Positions 32,756-41,926 are shown, counted from the stretch's first letter. The stretch: 64,000 nucleotides of DNA from an uncultured Clostridia bacterium (GCA_945949395.1 CAMFEK010000002.1:106645-170644), one strand, 5' to 3'. Translations and numbers: made by a program. The notes: generated by a model not told the origin, from the sequence alone.

Positions 32756-33307
32756 ATGCCGGCAAAAAAGACGATCACGAAGGAAAAAATATTGCAAGCG
32801 GCGCTCGCCGTGTTGCGGCGTAGCGGGGAGGAGAGCGTAAATACCCTCTCCGTCGCCAAGGAGCTGAATTGTTCCACCCAACCCATCTATCTGTCCTTTG
32901 AAAATATCGACTCCCTCCGTCTCGCGATGCGAAAAGAGGCGGAAAAAGAGTATCTTGATTTTTTGGAAGGGGAGCTTGCGGACGAGAGCTATCCGCCCTA
33001 CAAGGCGTACGGCAGGGGATATATCCGCTTTGCGATGCGGGAGAAAAAGCTCTTCCGTTTCCTATTTCTCAGCGACAGGCAGGGAAGGGCAAAGCCGGAC
33101 GAATCGTGGGACATTTCCGTTAGAATGATACGGGAAAAACTCGGGATTTCTCAGGCGCAGGCGGAAAAATTTCATTTCGAGCAATGGATTTTCGTGCACG
33201 GCATCGCCGCGATGTGCGCGACGGGCTTTCGCGATTTTTCCGAAGAGGAGATCGACGAACTTTTAAGCGATAGTTTTTTCGGCTTTCAAAGCCGTATCAA
33301 GGAGTAA
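32756..33307 (+). CDS. TetR/AcrR-family regulator (operon 1)
   Basis: 183 aa. An N-terminal TetR HTH (ITKEKILQAALAVLRRSGEESVNTLSVAKELNCSTQPIYLSFENIDSL, residues 7 to about 55, here in full only as positions) and a helical ligand-binding domain with TetR_C-like IRFAMREKKLFRFLFLSDR. It is the first gene of an operon with an ABC exporter, 6 bp before the ATPase gene, so it probably represses the exporter until a toxic substrate binds. Confidence 0.87.
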   Translation: MPAKKTITKEKILQAALAVLRRSGEESVNTLSVAKELNCSTQPIYLSFENIDSLRLAMRKEAEKEYLDFLEGELADESYPPYKAYGRGYIRFAMREKKLFRFLFLSDRQGRAKPDESWDISVRMIREKLGISQAQAEKFHFEQWIFVHGIAAMCATGFRDFSEEEIDELLSDSFFGFQSRIKE

Positions 33308-33313
33308 CAGGGT

Positions 33314-34060
33314 ATGAAAGAGATCGAGTGCAATCAGGTTGTAAAAAAATTCGGGGACTTTACCGCGGTCAAGGGCGTTTCGCTTTCCGTGGAGAAAGGG
33401 GAGCTGTTCGGTCTGCTCGGCGTGAACGGGGCGGGAAAGACCACCCTCATTCGCATCTTGTCCACGCTCTCTCTGCCCACGGGCGGTTCCGCCCGCGTCG
33501 GCGGGTTCGACGTGGTCAAGCAGGCGGGCGAGGTGAAAAGAATCATTGACGTCTCCCCGCAGGAGACTTCTATCGCCCCCAACTTAACCGTGCGGGAGAA
33601 TCTGTATTTCTTCGCGAGCGTATACGGCTTGACCAAACGGCAAGCCGACGAAACGATCAAGGAGATCGCCGAAGTGTTCCGTCTGGAAGAGGTGATGGGA
33701 AAGCGGGCAAAGACGCTTTCGGGCGGTTGGGCAAGACGGCTCTCCATCGCCATCGCGCTCGTTTCCTCGCCGCAGGTTTTGTTTTTGGACGAACCGACTT
33801 TGGGCTTGGACGTGCTCGCCCGCCGCGAGCTGTGGCGCGTCATCGAGAAGTTGAAGGGGAAGATCACCATCGTGCTGACTTCTCACTACCTCGAGGAGAT
33901 CGAGGCGCTCTGCGATCGCGTCGCCGTCATGGCGAAAGGAGAGGTCGTCTTTACGGGCACCGTGGAGCAGATCAAAGCGGAGGCGGGCGAAGAGAAGTTC
34001 GAGGACGCTTTCGTGAAAATCGTGGAAAAATCGGAGGAAAAAAAGTATGAGAACGCTTAA
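33314..34060 (+). CDS. ABC transporter ATP-binding protein (drug/antibiotic-type exporter, operon 1)
   Basis: 248 aa. Walker A GVNGAGKTT (about 37-45), Q-loop in SPQE, signature LSGGWARRLSIA (the usual LSGGQ with Trp for Gln), Walker B VLFLDEP and the switch His in TSHYLEE. It belongs to the CcmA/DrrA class of single-domain ATPases that pair with ABC-2 permeases. Its last 14 bp overlap the permease gene. Confidence 0.9.
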   Translation: MKEIECNQVVKKFGDFTAVKGVSLSVEKGELFGLLGVNGAGKTTLIRILSTLSLPTGGSARVGGFDVVKQAGEVKRIIDVSPQETSIAPNLTVRENLYFFASVYGLTKRQADETIKEIAEVFRLEEVMGKRAKTLSGGWARRLSIAIALVSSPQVLFLDEPTLGLDVLARRELWRVIEKLKGKITIVLTSHYLEEIEALCDRVAVMAKGEVVFTGTVEQIKAEAGEEKFEDAFVKIVEKSEEKKYENA

Positions 34061-34850
34061 TTTTGCCAAACGCAATCTCACCGAAATGGTGCGCGATCCC
34101 CTCATCTATATCTTTTGCGTGGGATTTCCCGTCGCGCTCATCGCCCTGTTCGCCGTCATCAACTCCTTCACGGGCGGCATGACGCCCGTATTCGAGCCGC
34201 GCTCGCTCATTCCCGGTATCATGATGTTCTCCTTCACCTTCGTCATGCTGTTGATGAGCTTGCTCGTCTCCAAGGACAGGACGTCCGCCTTCCTCATCAG
34301 GCTGTACGCCTCTCCCATGACCACGAAGGACTTCGTTTTGGGGTACGCGATTCCCGCGTTCTTGATCGGCGTCGCGCAGGAGATCGTCTGTTTGGCAGCG
34401 GGCTTTTTCGTTGCCCTCATCACGGGCGCGGAATACTTCTCCTTTGCGGCGGCGATTCTCCTGATGGCGGAGATGTTGCCCATGCTCGTATTCTGCACCG
34501 CGACGGGCATTCTGCTCGGCACCGCGCTGAACGAAAAATCCGCCCCCGGCATCACTTCGGTATTCATCACCTGCTCGGGGATATTAGGCGGCGCCTGGAT
34601 GCCCCTCGACACCATGGGCGCGTTCGAGACCTTCTGCCGTTTTCTGCCCTTCTATCCGTCCGTGTACCTCGGTCGCGTCATCACGGGGGCAAACCACTCG
34701 GTCACCGATTACGTTTCCATGACCGTCGAGCCTTACGCCTTCGACGGCGTAGCCAAATGGGGCGTCGTTGCCGTCGCCCTCTACACGATCCTTTCCGTCG
34801 CGCTCGCCCTCTTCCTGTTTCGAAAGAAAATGAAGAGCGATAAGAGATAA
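34047..34850 (+). CDS. ABC-2-type permease (operon 1)
   Basis: 267 aa with six predicted membrane spans (about 20-40, 57-77, 105-130, 137-160, 168-188, 232-256). The N-terminal RDPLIYIFCVGFPVALIALF and the ABC-2 signature-like GITSVFITCSGILGGAWMPL support the DrrB/ABC2_membrane family. It should form a homodimeric exporter with the preceding ATPase. Substrate unknown. A terminator follows. Confidence 0.87.
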   Translation: MRTLNFAKRNLTEMVRDPLIYIFCVGFPVALIALFAVINSFTGGMTPVFEPRSLIPGIMMFSFTFVMLLMSLLVSKDRTSAFLIRLYASPMTTKDFVLGYAIPAFLIGVAQEIVCLAAGFFVALITGAEYFSFAAAILLMAEMLPMLVFCTATGILLGTALNEKSAPGITSVFITCSGILGGAWMPLDTMGAFETFCRFLPFYPSVYLGRVITGANHSVTDYVSMTVEPYAFDGVAKWGVVAVALYTILSVALALFLFRKKMKSDKR

Positions 34851-34857
34851 ATTTTTT

Positions 34858-34884
34858 AAGAGGCTTTTTCAAGAGCCTCTTTTG
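34858..34884 (+). terminator. Terminator of TetR-ABC operon 1
   Basis: AAGAGGC and GCCTCTT form the stem with an A/T-rich loop, followed by TTTG. Confidence 0.7.
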
Positions 34885-34906
34885 TTTCGCTTAAGGGGCA
34901 ATTCTA

Positions 34907-34935
34907 TTGACATCTACGGAAAATAAGAGTACAAT
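34907..34935 (+). promoter_or_regulatory. sigma-A promoter of glyA
   Basis: TTGACA (34907-34912), 17-bp spacer, TACAAT (34930-34935). Confidence 0.85.
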
Positions 34936-34970
34936 AAAAGGGAAAATTTTTAATTGCGAGGAGATAAATT

Positions 34971-36221
34971 ATGATCGATATGACAACCGTAAAAAATGCC
35001 GATCCCGAACTTTTTGAGGCGATGGATCTCGAACTCAAGCGTCAGCAGGGAAATCTGGAGCTGATCGCCAGCGAAAACATCGTCTCCCCCGCCGTCATGG
35101 CGGCTATGGGCAGCCATCTCACCAACAAGTATGCCGAGGGACTTCCCGGCAAGCGTTACTACGGCGGTTGCCAGTACGTAGATATCGTGGAGGATCTGGC
35201 AAGGGATCGCTTAAAGCAGATTTTCGGCTGCGATCATTGCAACGTGCAGCCCCACAGCGGCGCGAACGCGAACTTTGCCGTGTTCTTCGCCGTACTTCAG
35301 CCCGGCGACACCGTCATGGGCATGAACCTTTCCCACGGCGGGCACCTCTCCCACGGTTCTCCCGTCAACGTATCGGGTAAATATTTCAACATCGTTCCCT
35401 ACGGCGTTTCCCCCGAGACGGAAACCATCGACTACGACGAGATGGAACGCATTGCCCTCGAATGCAAACCGAAGATGATCGTGAGCGGCGCCTCCGCGTA
35501 CCCCCGCTTTATCGACTTTGCCCGCATCCGTGAGATTTGCGACAAGGTCGGCGCTTACATGATGGTGGATATCGCCCACATCGCGGGACTCGTCGCGGCG
35601 GGTGTGCATCCCTCTCCCGTTCCCTATGCGGATTTCGTCACTACGACGACCCACAAGACGCTGCGCGGACCCAGAGGCGGCGTGATCATGTGTAAGGAAC
35701 AGTATGCCAAGATCATCGACAAGGCGGTATTTCCCGGCACGCAGGGCGGTCCCTTGATGCACGTGATCGCGGGCAAGGCGGTCGCGTTCAAGGAGGCGCT
35801 CTCCGACGAATTCAAGAGCTATCAGGCGCAGGTCGTCAAGAACGCCGCCGCGATGGCGAAGCGTTTCACGCAAAACGGCGTTCGCCTCGTTTCCGGCGGT
35901 ACGGATAACCATTTGATGCTCGTCGATCTTCGCGACAAGAACGTGACGGGCAAGGAGCTGGAAAAGATGCTCGACGAGGTGCACATCACCGCCAACAAGA
36001 ACACCATTCCCTTTGAAACGGCGTCTCCCTTCATCACCAGCGGCGTCCGTATCGGCACGCCCGCCATTACATCCCGCGGCATGAAGGAGGCGGAGGCGGA
36101 AAAGATCGCCGATCTCGTCACGAGAGTCATCAACGAAAAGCAGGCTTGCTTTGAAGAGGTTTCCGCCGAGGTCAAGGCGCTGTGCGAAAAGTTCCCCATC
36201 TATGCAAGCGATATTCTCTGA
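34971..36221 (+). CDS. glyA: Serine hydroxymethyltransferase
   Basis: 416 aa. It begins near [15 protein letters not shown] and has the PLP-lysine motif [14 protein letters not shown], where the Lys forms the Schiff base, and HIAGLVAAG. It interconverts serine and glycine with tetrahydrofolate and so feeds one-carbon units to methylene-THF-dependent enzymes such as TrmFO. It is transcribed from its own promoter; GAGGAG precedes the start. Confidence 0.97.
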   Translation: MIDMTTVKNADPELFEAMDLELKRQQGNLELIASENIVSPAVMAAMGSHLTNKYAEGLPGKRYYGGCQYVDIVEDLARDRLKQIFGCDHCNVQPHSGANANFAVFFAVLQPGDTVMGMNLSHGGHLSHGSPVNVSGKYFNIVPYGVSPETETIDYDEMERIALECKPKMIVSGASAYPRFIDFARIREICDKVGAYMMVDIAHIAGLVAAGVHPSPVPYADFVTTTTHKTLRGPRGGVIMCKEQYAKIIDKAVFPGTQGGPLMHVIAGKAVAFKEALSDEFKSYQAQVVKNAAAMAKRFTQNGVRLVSGGTDNHLMLVDLRDKNVTGKELEKMLDEVHITANKNTIPFETASPFITSGVRIGTPAITSRGMKEAEAEKIADLVTRVINEKQACFEEVSAEVKALCEKFPIYASDIL

Positions 36222-36278
36222 TAGGAAAAGTTGTTTAACGGTTTTCCGAATCCCCGCGCGTCATATTCAGGTAGAAAA

Positions 36279-36851
36279 ATGTTAAAAAGTATCAAAGAAT
36301 TAAAAAAGGAACTCGACGTCAAGTTCCTTTCCAAAAATATCGAACGGGATGAAGAGGGCAGGGCGGTCATCGAGATGAACGTGAGGGACGATTCCTCCTT
36401 TCTCTCCGACTATTCCAAGGCGGACACCCCCGTCATCTCTTCGGAGGTTGCGAGCTTTTTAGAGGACAGAACCGCGTATCTGTTGCCCAAGGAACAGCTT
36501 TCCCTCCGCGTTTACAGCGGCAGCATCACGGACGAGGAAAAGGTGCTTTACCGAAAGGCGATCGCCTGCTACTATGCCGATCGCTACGCCTCGCATCAGC
36601 GGGAATATAAAAAGAACGTCCTCTCCGCCGTTTTCATGGCGCTCGTGGGGCTCGTCTTTCTCGCCGCCATGATCGTCTGCGAGCACGTCCTCGACAACGT
36701 CATCTGGACGGAAGTCCTCGATATCGTCGCCTGGGTATTCCTTTGGGAAGCGACCTATATGCTCATGATCGAAAACCGTTTGGTTTCGGTCAAGCGCATA
36801 CGGTGTCTGTCGCTCGCCGCCATGAAGATAACCTTTATCGATATTTCGTAA
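36279..36851 (+). CDS. Membrane protein of unknown function
   Basis: 190 aa from ATG 36279 (CAGG 7 nt upstream), preferred to an ATG 48 nt earlier without RBS. The first 110 residues are soluble and charged. Two hydrophobic spans follow at about 112-134 (VLSAVFMALVGLVFLAAMIV) and 143-160, ending in a basic tail. No family recognised. It is 57 bp after glyA without a terminator between, so it may be co-transcribed. Confidence 0.7.
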   Translation: MLKSIKELKKELDVKFLSKNIERDEEGRAVIEMNVRDDSSFLSDYSKADTPVISSEVASFLEDRTAYLLPKEQLSLRVYSGSITDEEKVLYRKAIACYYADRYASHQREYKKNVLSAVFMALVGLVFLAAMIVCEHVLDNVIWTEVLDIVAWVFLWEATYMLMIENRLVSVKRIRCLSLAAMKITFIDIS

Positions 36852-36854
36852 AAT

Positions 36855-36885
36855 AAATCTCGCCTTCTTTGAGAAGGCGAGATTT
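36855..36885. terminator. Bidirectional terminator
   Basis: AAATCTCGCCTTC (36855-36867) and GAAGGCGAGATTT (36873-36885) form a 13-bp stem with a 5-nt loop, with A on one flank and T on the other. Confidence 0.9.
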
Positions 36886-37608
36886 TTAATGCTTTTCGGG
36901 CAGATATTTCCAGTATCGCACGGGCATGGAGCCCTTCATCTGTTTTTCGTGCGGTCGGCTTTGAATGTTCACGGCGTCGTAGTAAGTCTTCCACAGCGAT
37001 TCAAAATCCTTTTCGTCTGCGGAGAGATACAAGTCGGGATCGTGAAATTCCGTCACGATGCAGTCCTTCCCGTTGTATACGGCGGCTTTTTTCCGTTTTT
37101 TGTCGTGGATCACGAACCGTTCGCCGCTGAATCGCGCAATAAAGTGCCACACGATGAGCTCGGTCAGATCGCAATCCGGTTCGTAGGGCGCGTACAGGAC
37201 GCCGCTCTCCGTCTCGGCAAAGCGCAGGAACCCGTACATTTTATCCATCTCCCAGGCGACCTTGTGCCGATACTGTTGCGCCTTGAACACGTCGGGGTCG
37301 GCAAACCGTTCGCGCACGGCGCCTTTGGCGCGGCAGATACAGCGGATATAGCGGAACGCCGCGTCCTCCTTGTCCTTGCCGTCCGAGCGCAGAACGTAGT
37401 CGATATCGTGCAGACTATCCTTATCGTATTGCTTTAATTTCCGCTTGACCCGAAGAGCCTTTTCCTCGTCGGGCGTCACCGATATTTCGCTATCCTCCAG
37501 GGAAAACTGCCTGTCTGAGCAGGAAAGAAACGCCTCTTTGTCGGCGTATGCGTCGAATACGGCGGTATAAAATCCGACGCGCGTGGCGGGGAATCGGTAA
37601 ATATGCAC
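36886..37608 (-). CDS. TIGR03915/DUF4130 family DNA-metabolism protein
   Basis: 240 aa with a GTG start complementary to 37606-37608, set by GGGGGAGGTG 5-7 nt upstream; the longer frame to 38403 is an antisense-frame shadow of the radical SAM gene. Motifs VDYVLRSDGKDKEDAAFRYI-like and FLRFAETESGVLYAPYEPDCDLTELIVWHFIARF are typical of DUF4130. The family is found paired with the TIGR03916 radical SAM protein and in other species fused to a uracil-DNA-glycosylase-like domain. Exact chemistry is not established; DNA repair or modification is inferred. It begins only a few bases after the partner gene ends. Confidence 0.85.
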   Translation of the reverse strand: MHIYRFPATRVGFYTAVFDAYADKEAFLSCSDRQFSLEDSEISVTPDEEKALRVKRKLKQYDKDSLHDIDYVLRSDGKDKEDAAFRYIRCICRAKGAVRERFADPDVFKAQQYRHKVAWEMDKMYGFLRFAETESGVLYAPYEPDCDLTELIVWHFIARFSGERFVIHDKKRKKAAVYNGKDCIVTEFHDPDLYLSADEKDFESLWKTYYDAVNIQSRPHEKQMKGSMPVRYWKYLPEKH

Positions 37609-37610
37609 GG

Positions 37611-38870
37611 TTACACCTCCCCCGTGAGGGCGGAAAACGCCGTCGGCGCGTCCGAAAAGAGGGAGAGCTGTTCCGCTTTTGCGGCGTTCTCTTCCTTGTC
37701 GGCGAGAAGGAGCAGGTTTCTTCGCCGACTCTCGTCGTCCGTGCCGAAAAATTTTCCGTCGCAGGTGATAAAGTGCCTGGCGCGCTTGGTGACGACCTTC
37801 ATGCGCACGAGATCGTCCATCGTGAGGCGGGTGTATTTTCTCGCCGATAAAATGCGGTAGGCGCTCTTGACGCCGACGCCCGGAATGCGCAGGAGCATCT
37901 CGTAGGGGGCGGTGTTGACTTCCACGGGGAACAGCTCGGGGTGGCGGATCGCCCAGGCGCATTTGGGGTCGTATTCCTCCGAGAGATTTCCCTCGGAGGG
38001 GAGCAGCTCGTCGACGTCGAATCCGTAAAAGCGCAACAGCCAGTCCGCCTGATAGAGTCGGTGCTCGCGCAACAGTCCCGTGCATTTGTCGGGCAACAAG
38101 CTGTCCTGCACGACGGGCACGTAGGAGGAATAGTACACGCGTTTGAGTCCGTAGTTGCGGTAAAGCGCCTGCGTCAAGCGCAAAATCTTGCCGTCCGTCT
38201 CCGGCGTGGCGCCCACGATCATCTGCGTGGTCTGCCCCGCGGGCAAAAATTTTTCCTTGCTCTTGTTTTCCTTGAGGTACAGCTTTTTGTAATGCAGATC
38301 GTGCATGGGTTCGAGCAGGGAACGCTTGGTCTTTTGCGGCGCGAGCAGTTTTAAGCTGTTTTCGGAGGGCAGTTCGATGTTGTAGCTCATGCGATCCACC
38401 CATTTTCCCGCCTCGAAGATGAGGTCCTGCTCGGCGTGCGGGATCCCCTTTAAGTGAATATAGCCGTGAAAGCCGTATTCCGTCCGCAGTTTTTTCACCA
38501 CCGACAGCAGCTGCACCATGGTGTAATGGGGGGATTTCACGACGGCGGAGGAGAGGAATAAGCCCTCGATATAGTTTCTTTTATAAAACCCGATCACGAG
38601 ATTGCAGATCTCGTCGGCGGTCGCCGTCGCTCGCGGCACGTTCGCCTCCGCGCGGTTGGGGCAGTAGCGGCAGGAATAGATGCAGTCGTTCGAGAGCAGG
38701 ATCTTGAGCAGGGAGATACATCTTCCGTCGGGCGTAAAGGAATGGCAGATGCCGGCGGGCGCCGCGTTCCCGATGCCGCCCTTTATATTGGCTCTCTGCG
38801 AGCCGGAGGAGGAACAGGATACGTCGTACTTGGCGCTTTCCGTTAATATTTTCAGCGTTTCCGGTGTCAT
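37611..38870 (-). CDS. TIGR03916 putative DNA modification/repair radical SAM protein
   Basis: 419 aa from the ATG complementary to 38868-38870, with GGGAGGA upstream; an ATG 60 nt earlier overlaps the promoter. The radical SAM cluster motif is CIYSCRYC (C63, C67, C70), preceded by a Cys-containing SCSSSGSQR (20-26). LLRIPGVGVKSAYRIL near residue 330 is a helix-hairpin-helix DNA-binding motif. With the DUF4130 gene that follows, it forms a conserved two-gene unit likely acting on DNA lesions by radical chemistry, as spore photoproduct lyase does. Confidence 0.88.
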   Translation of the reverse strand: MTPETLKILTESAKYDVSCSSSGSQRANIKGGIGNAAPAGICHSFTPDGRCISLLKILLSNDCIYSCRYCPNRAEANVPRATATADEICNLVIGFYKRNYIEGLFLSSAVVKSPHYTMVQLLSVVKKLRTEYGFHGYIHLKGIPHAEQDLIFEAGKWVDRMSYNIELPSENSLKLLAPQKTKRSLLEPMHDLHYKKLYLKENKSKEKFLPAGQTTQMIVGATPETDGKILRLTQALYRNYGLKRVYYSSYVPVVQDSLLPDKCTGLLREHRLYQADWLLRFYGFDVDELLPSEGNLSEEYDPKCAWAIRHPELFPVEVNTAPYEMLLRIPGVGVKSAYRILSARKYTRLTMDDLVRMKVVTKRARHFITCDGKFFGTDDESRRRNLLLLADKEENAAKAEQLSLFSDAPTAFSALTGEV

Positions 38871-38897
38871 TTTCTCAAAATCCTCCCTTTTTTCCTT

Positions 38898-38926
38898 ATT
38901 ATACCCCCTTTTCCTTTCTATGTCAA
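38898..38926 (-). promoter_or_regulatory. Consensus sigma-A promoter of the radical SAM/DUF4130 pair
   Basis: Minus strand TTGACA (38926-38921), 17-bp spacer, TATAAT (38903-38898). Confidence 0.88.
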
Positions 38927-39013
38927 ACAAATGTTTATATTTTTTCGGGGAAATTTTTTATAAATTTTCATAAAAATATCACGAAAAACGGATAGAAAAT
39001 ATTTATAAGAGTT

Positions 39014-39019
39014 TATAAT
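39014..39019 (+). promoter_or_regulatory. -10 element of the two-component operon
   Basis: TATAAT at 39014-39019; the expected -35 position (GATAGA) is poor, so an activator may be needed. Confidence 0.45.
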
Positions 39020-39052
39020 AAAATAAATAACATAAACAAAGAGGTGCCGACG

Positions 39053-39724
39053 ATGAAGGTTTTGATTGTTGACGACGAAGAGATGATTCGCAGCGTGTTG
39101 CGAGAATACGTGGAGTTTGAAGGAAACGAAGCGGACGAGGCGGAAGACGGCATGCAAGCCGTCAAATGCTGTCGGGAAAAGGATTACGACGTCATCCTGA
39201 TGGACGTCATGATGCCCAAGCTCGACGGTTTTTCCGCGGTGAAGGAGATCAAAAAATTCAAGGATATTCCCGTCATCATGCTGTCCGCGCGCGGCGAGGA
39301 ATACGACAAACTTTTCGGCTTTGAAATGGGAGCCGACGATTACGTGACCAAGCCCTTCTCGCCCAAGGAAGTGATGGCGCGCATCAACGCCGTCACCAAA
39401 CGCCATGCGGCGTCCCAAAAGGAGAGCGGAAACGATATCATTCGCTACGAGGGGTTGGAGATCGACATGGCGGGCAGAAACGTGCTGGTCGACGGAGAAA
39501 AAGCCGAACTCACGCCCAAGGAATACGAGCTCTTATTCTATTTCGTGAGAAATAAGGGCATTGCGCTCACGCGCGAACAATTACTTTCCGCCGTTTGGGG
39601 CTTCGAGTTTTACGGCGACGACAGAACGATCGATACCCACGTCAAGATGCTCCGCGGCAATTTGAAACAGTACCGCAAGTTCATCGTCACCCTGCGCGGG
39701 CACGGCTATAAGTTCGAAGTGTAA
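39053..39724 (+). CDS. OmpR/PhoB-family response regulator
   Basis: 223 aa from ATG 39053, after AGAGGTG; the in-frame GTG at 39044 is part of that site. Receiver domain with DD (7-8), phospho-acceptor D51 in LMDVMMP, S78 and K100; then a winged-helix DNA-binding domain (about 135-223) with LTPKEYELLFYFVRNKG and RTIDTHVKMLRGNL. It pairs with the histidine kinase 59 bp downstream. Confidence 0.93.
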   Translation: MKVLIVDDEEMIRSVLREYVEFEGNEADEAEDGMQAVKCCREKDYDVILMDVMMPKLDGFSAVKEIKKFKDIPVIMLSARGEEYDKLFGFEMGADDYVTKPFSPKEVMARINAVTKRHAASQKESGNDIIRYEGLEIDMAGRNVLVDGEKAELTPKEYELLFYFVRNKGIALTREQLLSAVWGFEFYGDDRTIDTHVKMLRGNLKQYRKFIVTLRGHGYKFEV

Positions 39725-39733
39725 GGCGATACC

Positions 39734-39754
39734 GCGCCGCAAGGTACGGCGCGA
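39734..39754. repeat. Small GC-rich hairpin between regulator and kinase genes
   Basis: CGCGCCG and CGGCGCG flank a 7-nt loop. There is no T-run; it may protect the upstream mRNA or lower kinase expression. Confidence 0.4.
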
Positions 39755-39783
39755 CCGCCATGTGATTTTTATCGGGGTGCTCT

Positions 39784-41274
39784 ATGAAAACGTCCGCGAA
39801 ATCCCGCCGCTCTCAACCGATGAGCGTAAACAAAATATTCCTGCTCGCCTTTACCGCGCTACTTCTCATCGTAGTTGCGGTTTTAAGCTTTACGCAATAT
39901 AATTTGTTTGCCGCCACCTACGCGCATCAGATTCGCGAGGAGGAAGTCGCCGTCAGCAAGGAGATCTATCTCGTGCTCAAGGACATCGACGGGAGCGGCA
40001 ATCCCGCGTCCTCCGCGCTCGCTAACTCGTATATTCGGGATAAGAACGAAAAGACCGTCTATTCCGTCAGCCTGGTCAACGAAAAAGGCAAGCTCGTCTA
40101 TCCCTACGCCTTCGAGGAAGAGGACTCTTCCGAGCGGGATTTTTCCGATCGGATCGATAAGATAAAGGAAAAATTCCGTCGCACGACGAACGGCAAGAGC
40201 GGTACGGCGATCGTGTACCGCGAAGGGGACACCTATTACGCCGTCACCATCACCGATTTGAGGGGGGAGAGATTTTACCTGATCGTCAGCACGCCCATGA
40301 GTTTCGACGAGACGGTGCGGGGGGTCATGATACTCCAGATCGTGCTCGCCTGCATCTGCGTCATCGGCTTGGCGGCGATCGCCATCGGCATGCTCTCCGC
40401 AAGGATATCTACCCCGCTCACGGAGATTTCCCGCAACGCGAGGTTGCTCGGCAAGGGCAATTTCGACGTGAAATTCGATAGCGGCGACGGGTTCTGCAAG
40501 GAGATCAACGAACTTTCGCAGAGCCTGGAAGAGACGAAAGAGGAAATTTCCAAATCCGACCGCATGCAAAAGGAACTCATCGCCAACGTCTCGCACGACT
40601 TTAAGACGCCGCTCACCATGATCAAGGCGTACGCGTCCATGATACAGGATTTCTCGGGCGAGGATCCCGAAAAGCGCAATAAGCATTGTCAGGTCATCAT
40701 CGACGAGAGCGACCGCCTCGCCTCCCTCGTGGGTGACCTTTTGGACGTCTCCAAGATCAGCGCGGGCATTGTGGTACTGAAAGAGTCTATCTTCAATCTC
40801 TCCGAGTACGCGCTCACCATCGTGGACAGATTCCGTTATCTGGAAGAATCCAAGGGCTACCGCTTTGACGTGGACATCACGCCCAACCTCTTCACCGAGG
40901 CGGATAAGGATAAGATCGGTCAGGTGCTGTACAATCTCATCGGCAACGCCGTGAATTACACGGGCGAGGATAAAAGGATCAAGATTCGCCTCATGCAGGA
41001 TCGTAACTGCATCCGATTCGACGTGACGGATACGGGCAAGGGCATCAAAAAGGAAGAGCTCGACACCATTTGGGATCGCTACTACCGTTCTTCCGAGACG
41101 CATAAGCGTCCCGTACAGGGCACGGGGTTGGGGCTTTCCATCGTGAAGGCGATCCTCACCCGTCACGAATTCAGTTTCGGCGTCAAGAGCGAGTACGGCA
41201 AGGGGAGCTGTTTCTACGTGGAATTCCCCGTTCGAACCGCTTGCAGCATAGAGGCGGCGGGAGAGGAAGAATAA
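39784..41274 (+). CDS. Sensor histidine kinase
   Basis: 496 aa. TM1 (about 18-40), extracytoplasmic sensor domain (41-180), TM2 (about 182-205), HAMP (205-258), HisKA with NVSHDFKTPL (phospho-accepting H271), and HATPase with N-box LIGNAVNYT and G-boxes DTGKGI and GTGLGLSI. It resembles PhoR/VicK-type kinases, but with no PAS domain visible. The signal is unknown. The upstream regulator is its partner. Confidence 0.92.
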   Translation: MKTSAKSRRSQPMSVNKIFLLAFTALLLIVVAVLSFTQYNLFAATYAHQIREEEVAVSKEIYLVLKDIDGSGNPASSALANSYIRDKNEKTVYSVSLVNEKGKLVYPYAFEEEDSSERDFSDRIDKIKEKFRRTTNGKSGTAIVYREGDTYYAVTITDLRGERFYLIVSTPMSFDETVRGVMILQIVLACICVIGLAAIAIGMLSARISTPLTEISRNARLLGKGNFDVKFDSGDGFCKEINELSQSLEETKEEISKSDRMQKELIANVSHDFKTPLTMIKAYASMIQDFSGEDPEKRNKHCQVIIDESDRLASLVGDLLDVSKISAGIVVLKESIFNLSEYALTIVDRFRYLEESKGYRFDVDITPNLFTEADKDKIGQVLYNLIGNAVNYTGEDKRIKIRLMQDRNCIRFDVTDTGKGIKKEELDTIWDRYYRSSETHKRPVQGTGLGLSIVKAILTRHEFSFGVKSEYGKGSCFYVEFPVRTACSIEAAGEEE

Positions 41275-41337
41275 CGGGAAAATTTCAAGAAAGAAGTCCT
41301 TCCCTGCGCGTTGTTCCATATATTTAACTAAAAATCA

Positions 41338-41382
41338 ACGGCGAGCGTTTTATGATAAAACGCTCGCCGTATCCGTTTCTTT
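41338..41382 (+). terminator. Terminator of the two-component operon
   Basis: ACGGCGAGCGTTTT and AAAACGCTCGCCGT (41338-41370) form a 14-bp stem with a short ATGAT loop, followed by a T-rich tail (CCGTTTCTTTT). Confidence 0.75.
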
Positions 41383-41384
41383 TC

Positions 41385-41831
41385 CTAATCGGAAAGGAAA
41401 CTTTGGACGGTTCTCTTAAATAGGGGATTTTTGATAAAATGCGGGGTACCCATCTTAGAACACACCCGAAGTACCAAGTCGTCGAACCCGTCGGCGTCTG
41501 CTTTACATTCCTCGACGCTTTTCCCTACGGTTTGTATCAACGCCATCGCCTCTTCGATTTTTTGCAACGCCCGTGCGCCGTCATAGGTCGCGTCCCACGC
41601 GGGGTAGAAGGTATCCGGCCCTTTCAGGCTTTTCAACTTGATCAAACTGTTCAGGCTGTCTCGCGCATTCACCCAAATGGGGATATCGCCCGCAACGGGA
41701 ATGGCGTCTCCGACAAAGATACAGCCTTTTTCCTCGAGCAGGTAGGAGCATTCGTCAACCGAATGACCGGGCGTTTGCACGACGCGAATCGTCAAGTCCT
41801 CTTCCAGCTCGATCCGATCTCCCTCTATCAA
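41385..41831 (-). pseudogene. 5'-truncated metallo-beta-lactamase-fold hydrolase
   Basis: 148 aa at most. Residues 1-60 carry the second half of an MBL core: VVQTPGHSVDECSYLL (metal His) and GCIFVGDAIPVAGD (bridging Asp). The rest is the usual C-terminal helical part. The N-terminal HxHxDH half, needed for metal binding, is missing: the frame opens at a TTG with no RBS, and a TGA stop lies 9 codons upstream. It looks like a gene remnant left by deletion, lying in an AT-rich, gene-poor spot. Confidence 0.75.
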
Positions 41832-41926
41832 ATAGACGTAAACGTAAGGGGGCGATCAAACGCTGAAAAATAAATAAAACTTATAAATACCATAAAAAAT
41901 GGTGGGGAATCGTTTTTTGACAAAAG

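Noticed and set aside
36886-38403. 505-codon minus-strand ORF covering the DUF4130 gene and part of the radical SAM gene
   Set aside because: The upstream half is Arg-rich out-of-frame translation of the radical SAM gene. The GTG at 37608 with a strong RBS is the true start.
39883-41319. Long minus-strand ORF opposite the histidine kinase
   Set aside because: A by-product of GC-rich third positions; it has no family features, while the plus strand encodes an intact kinase.
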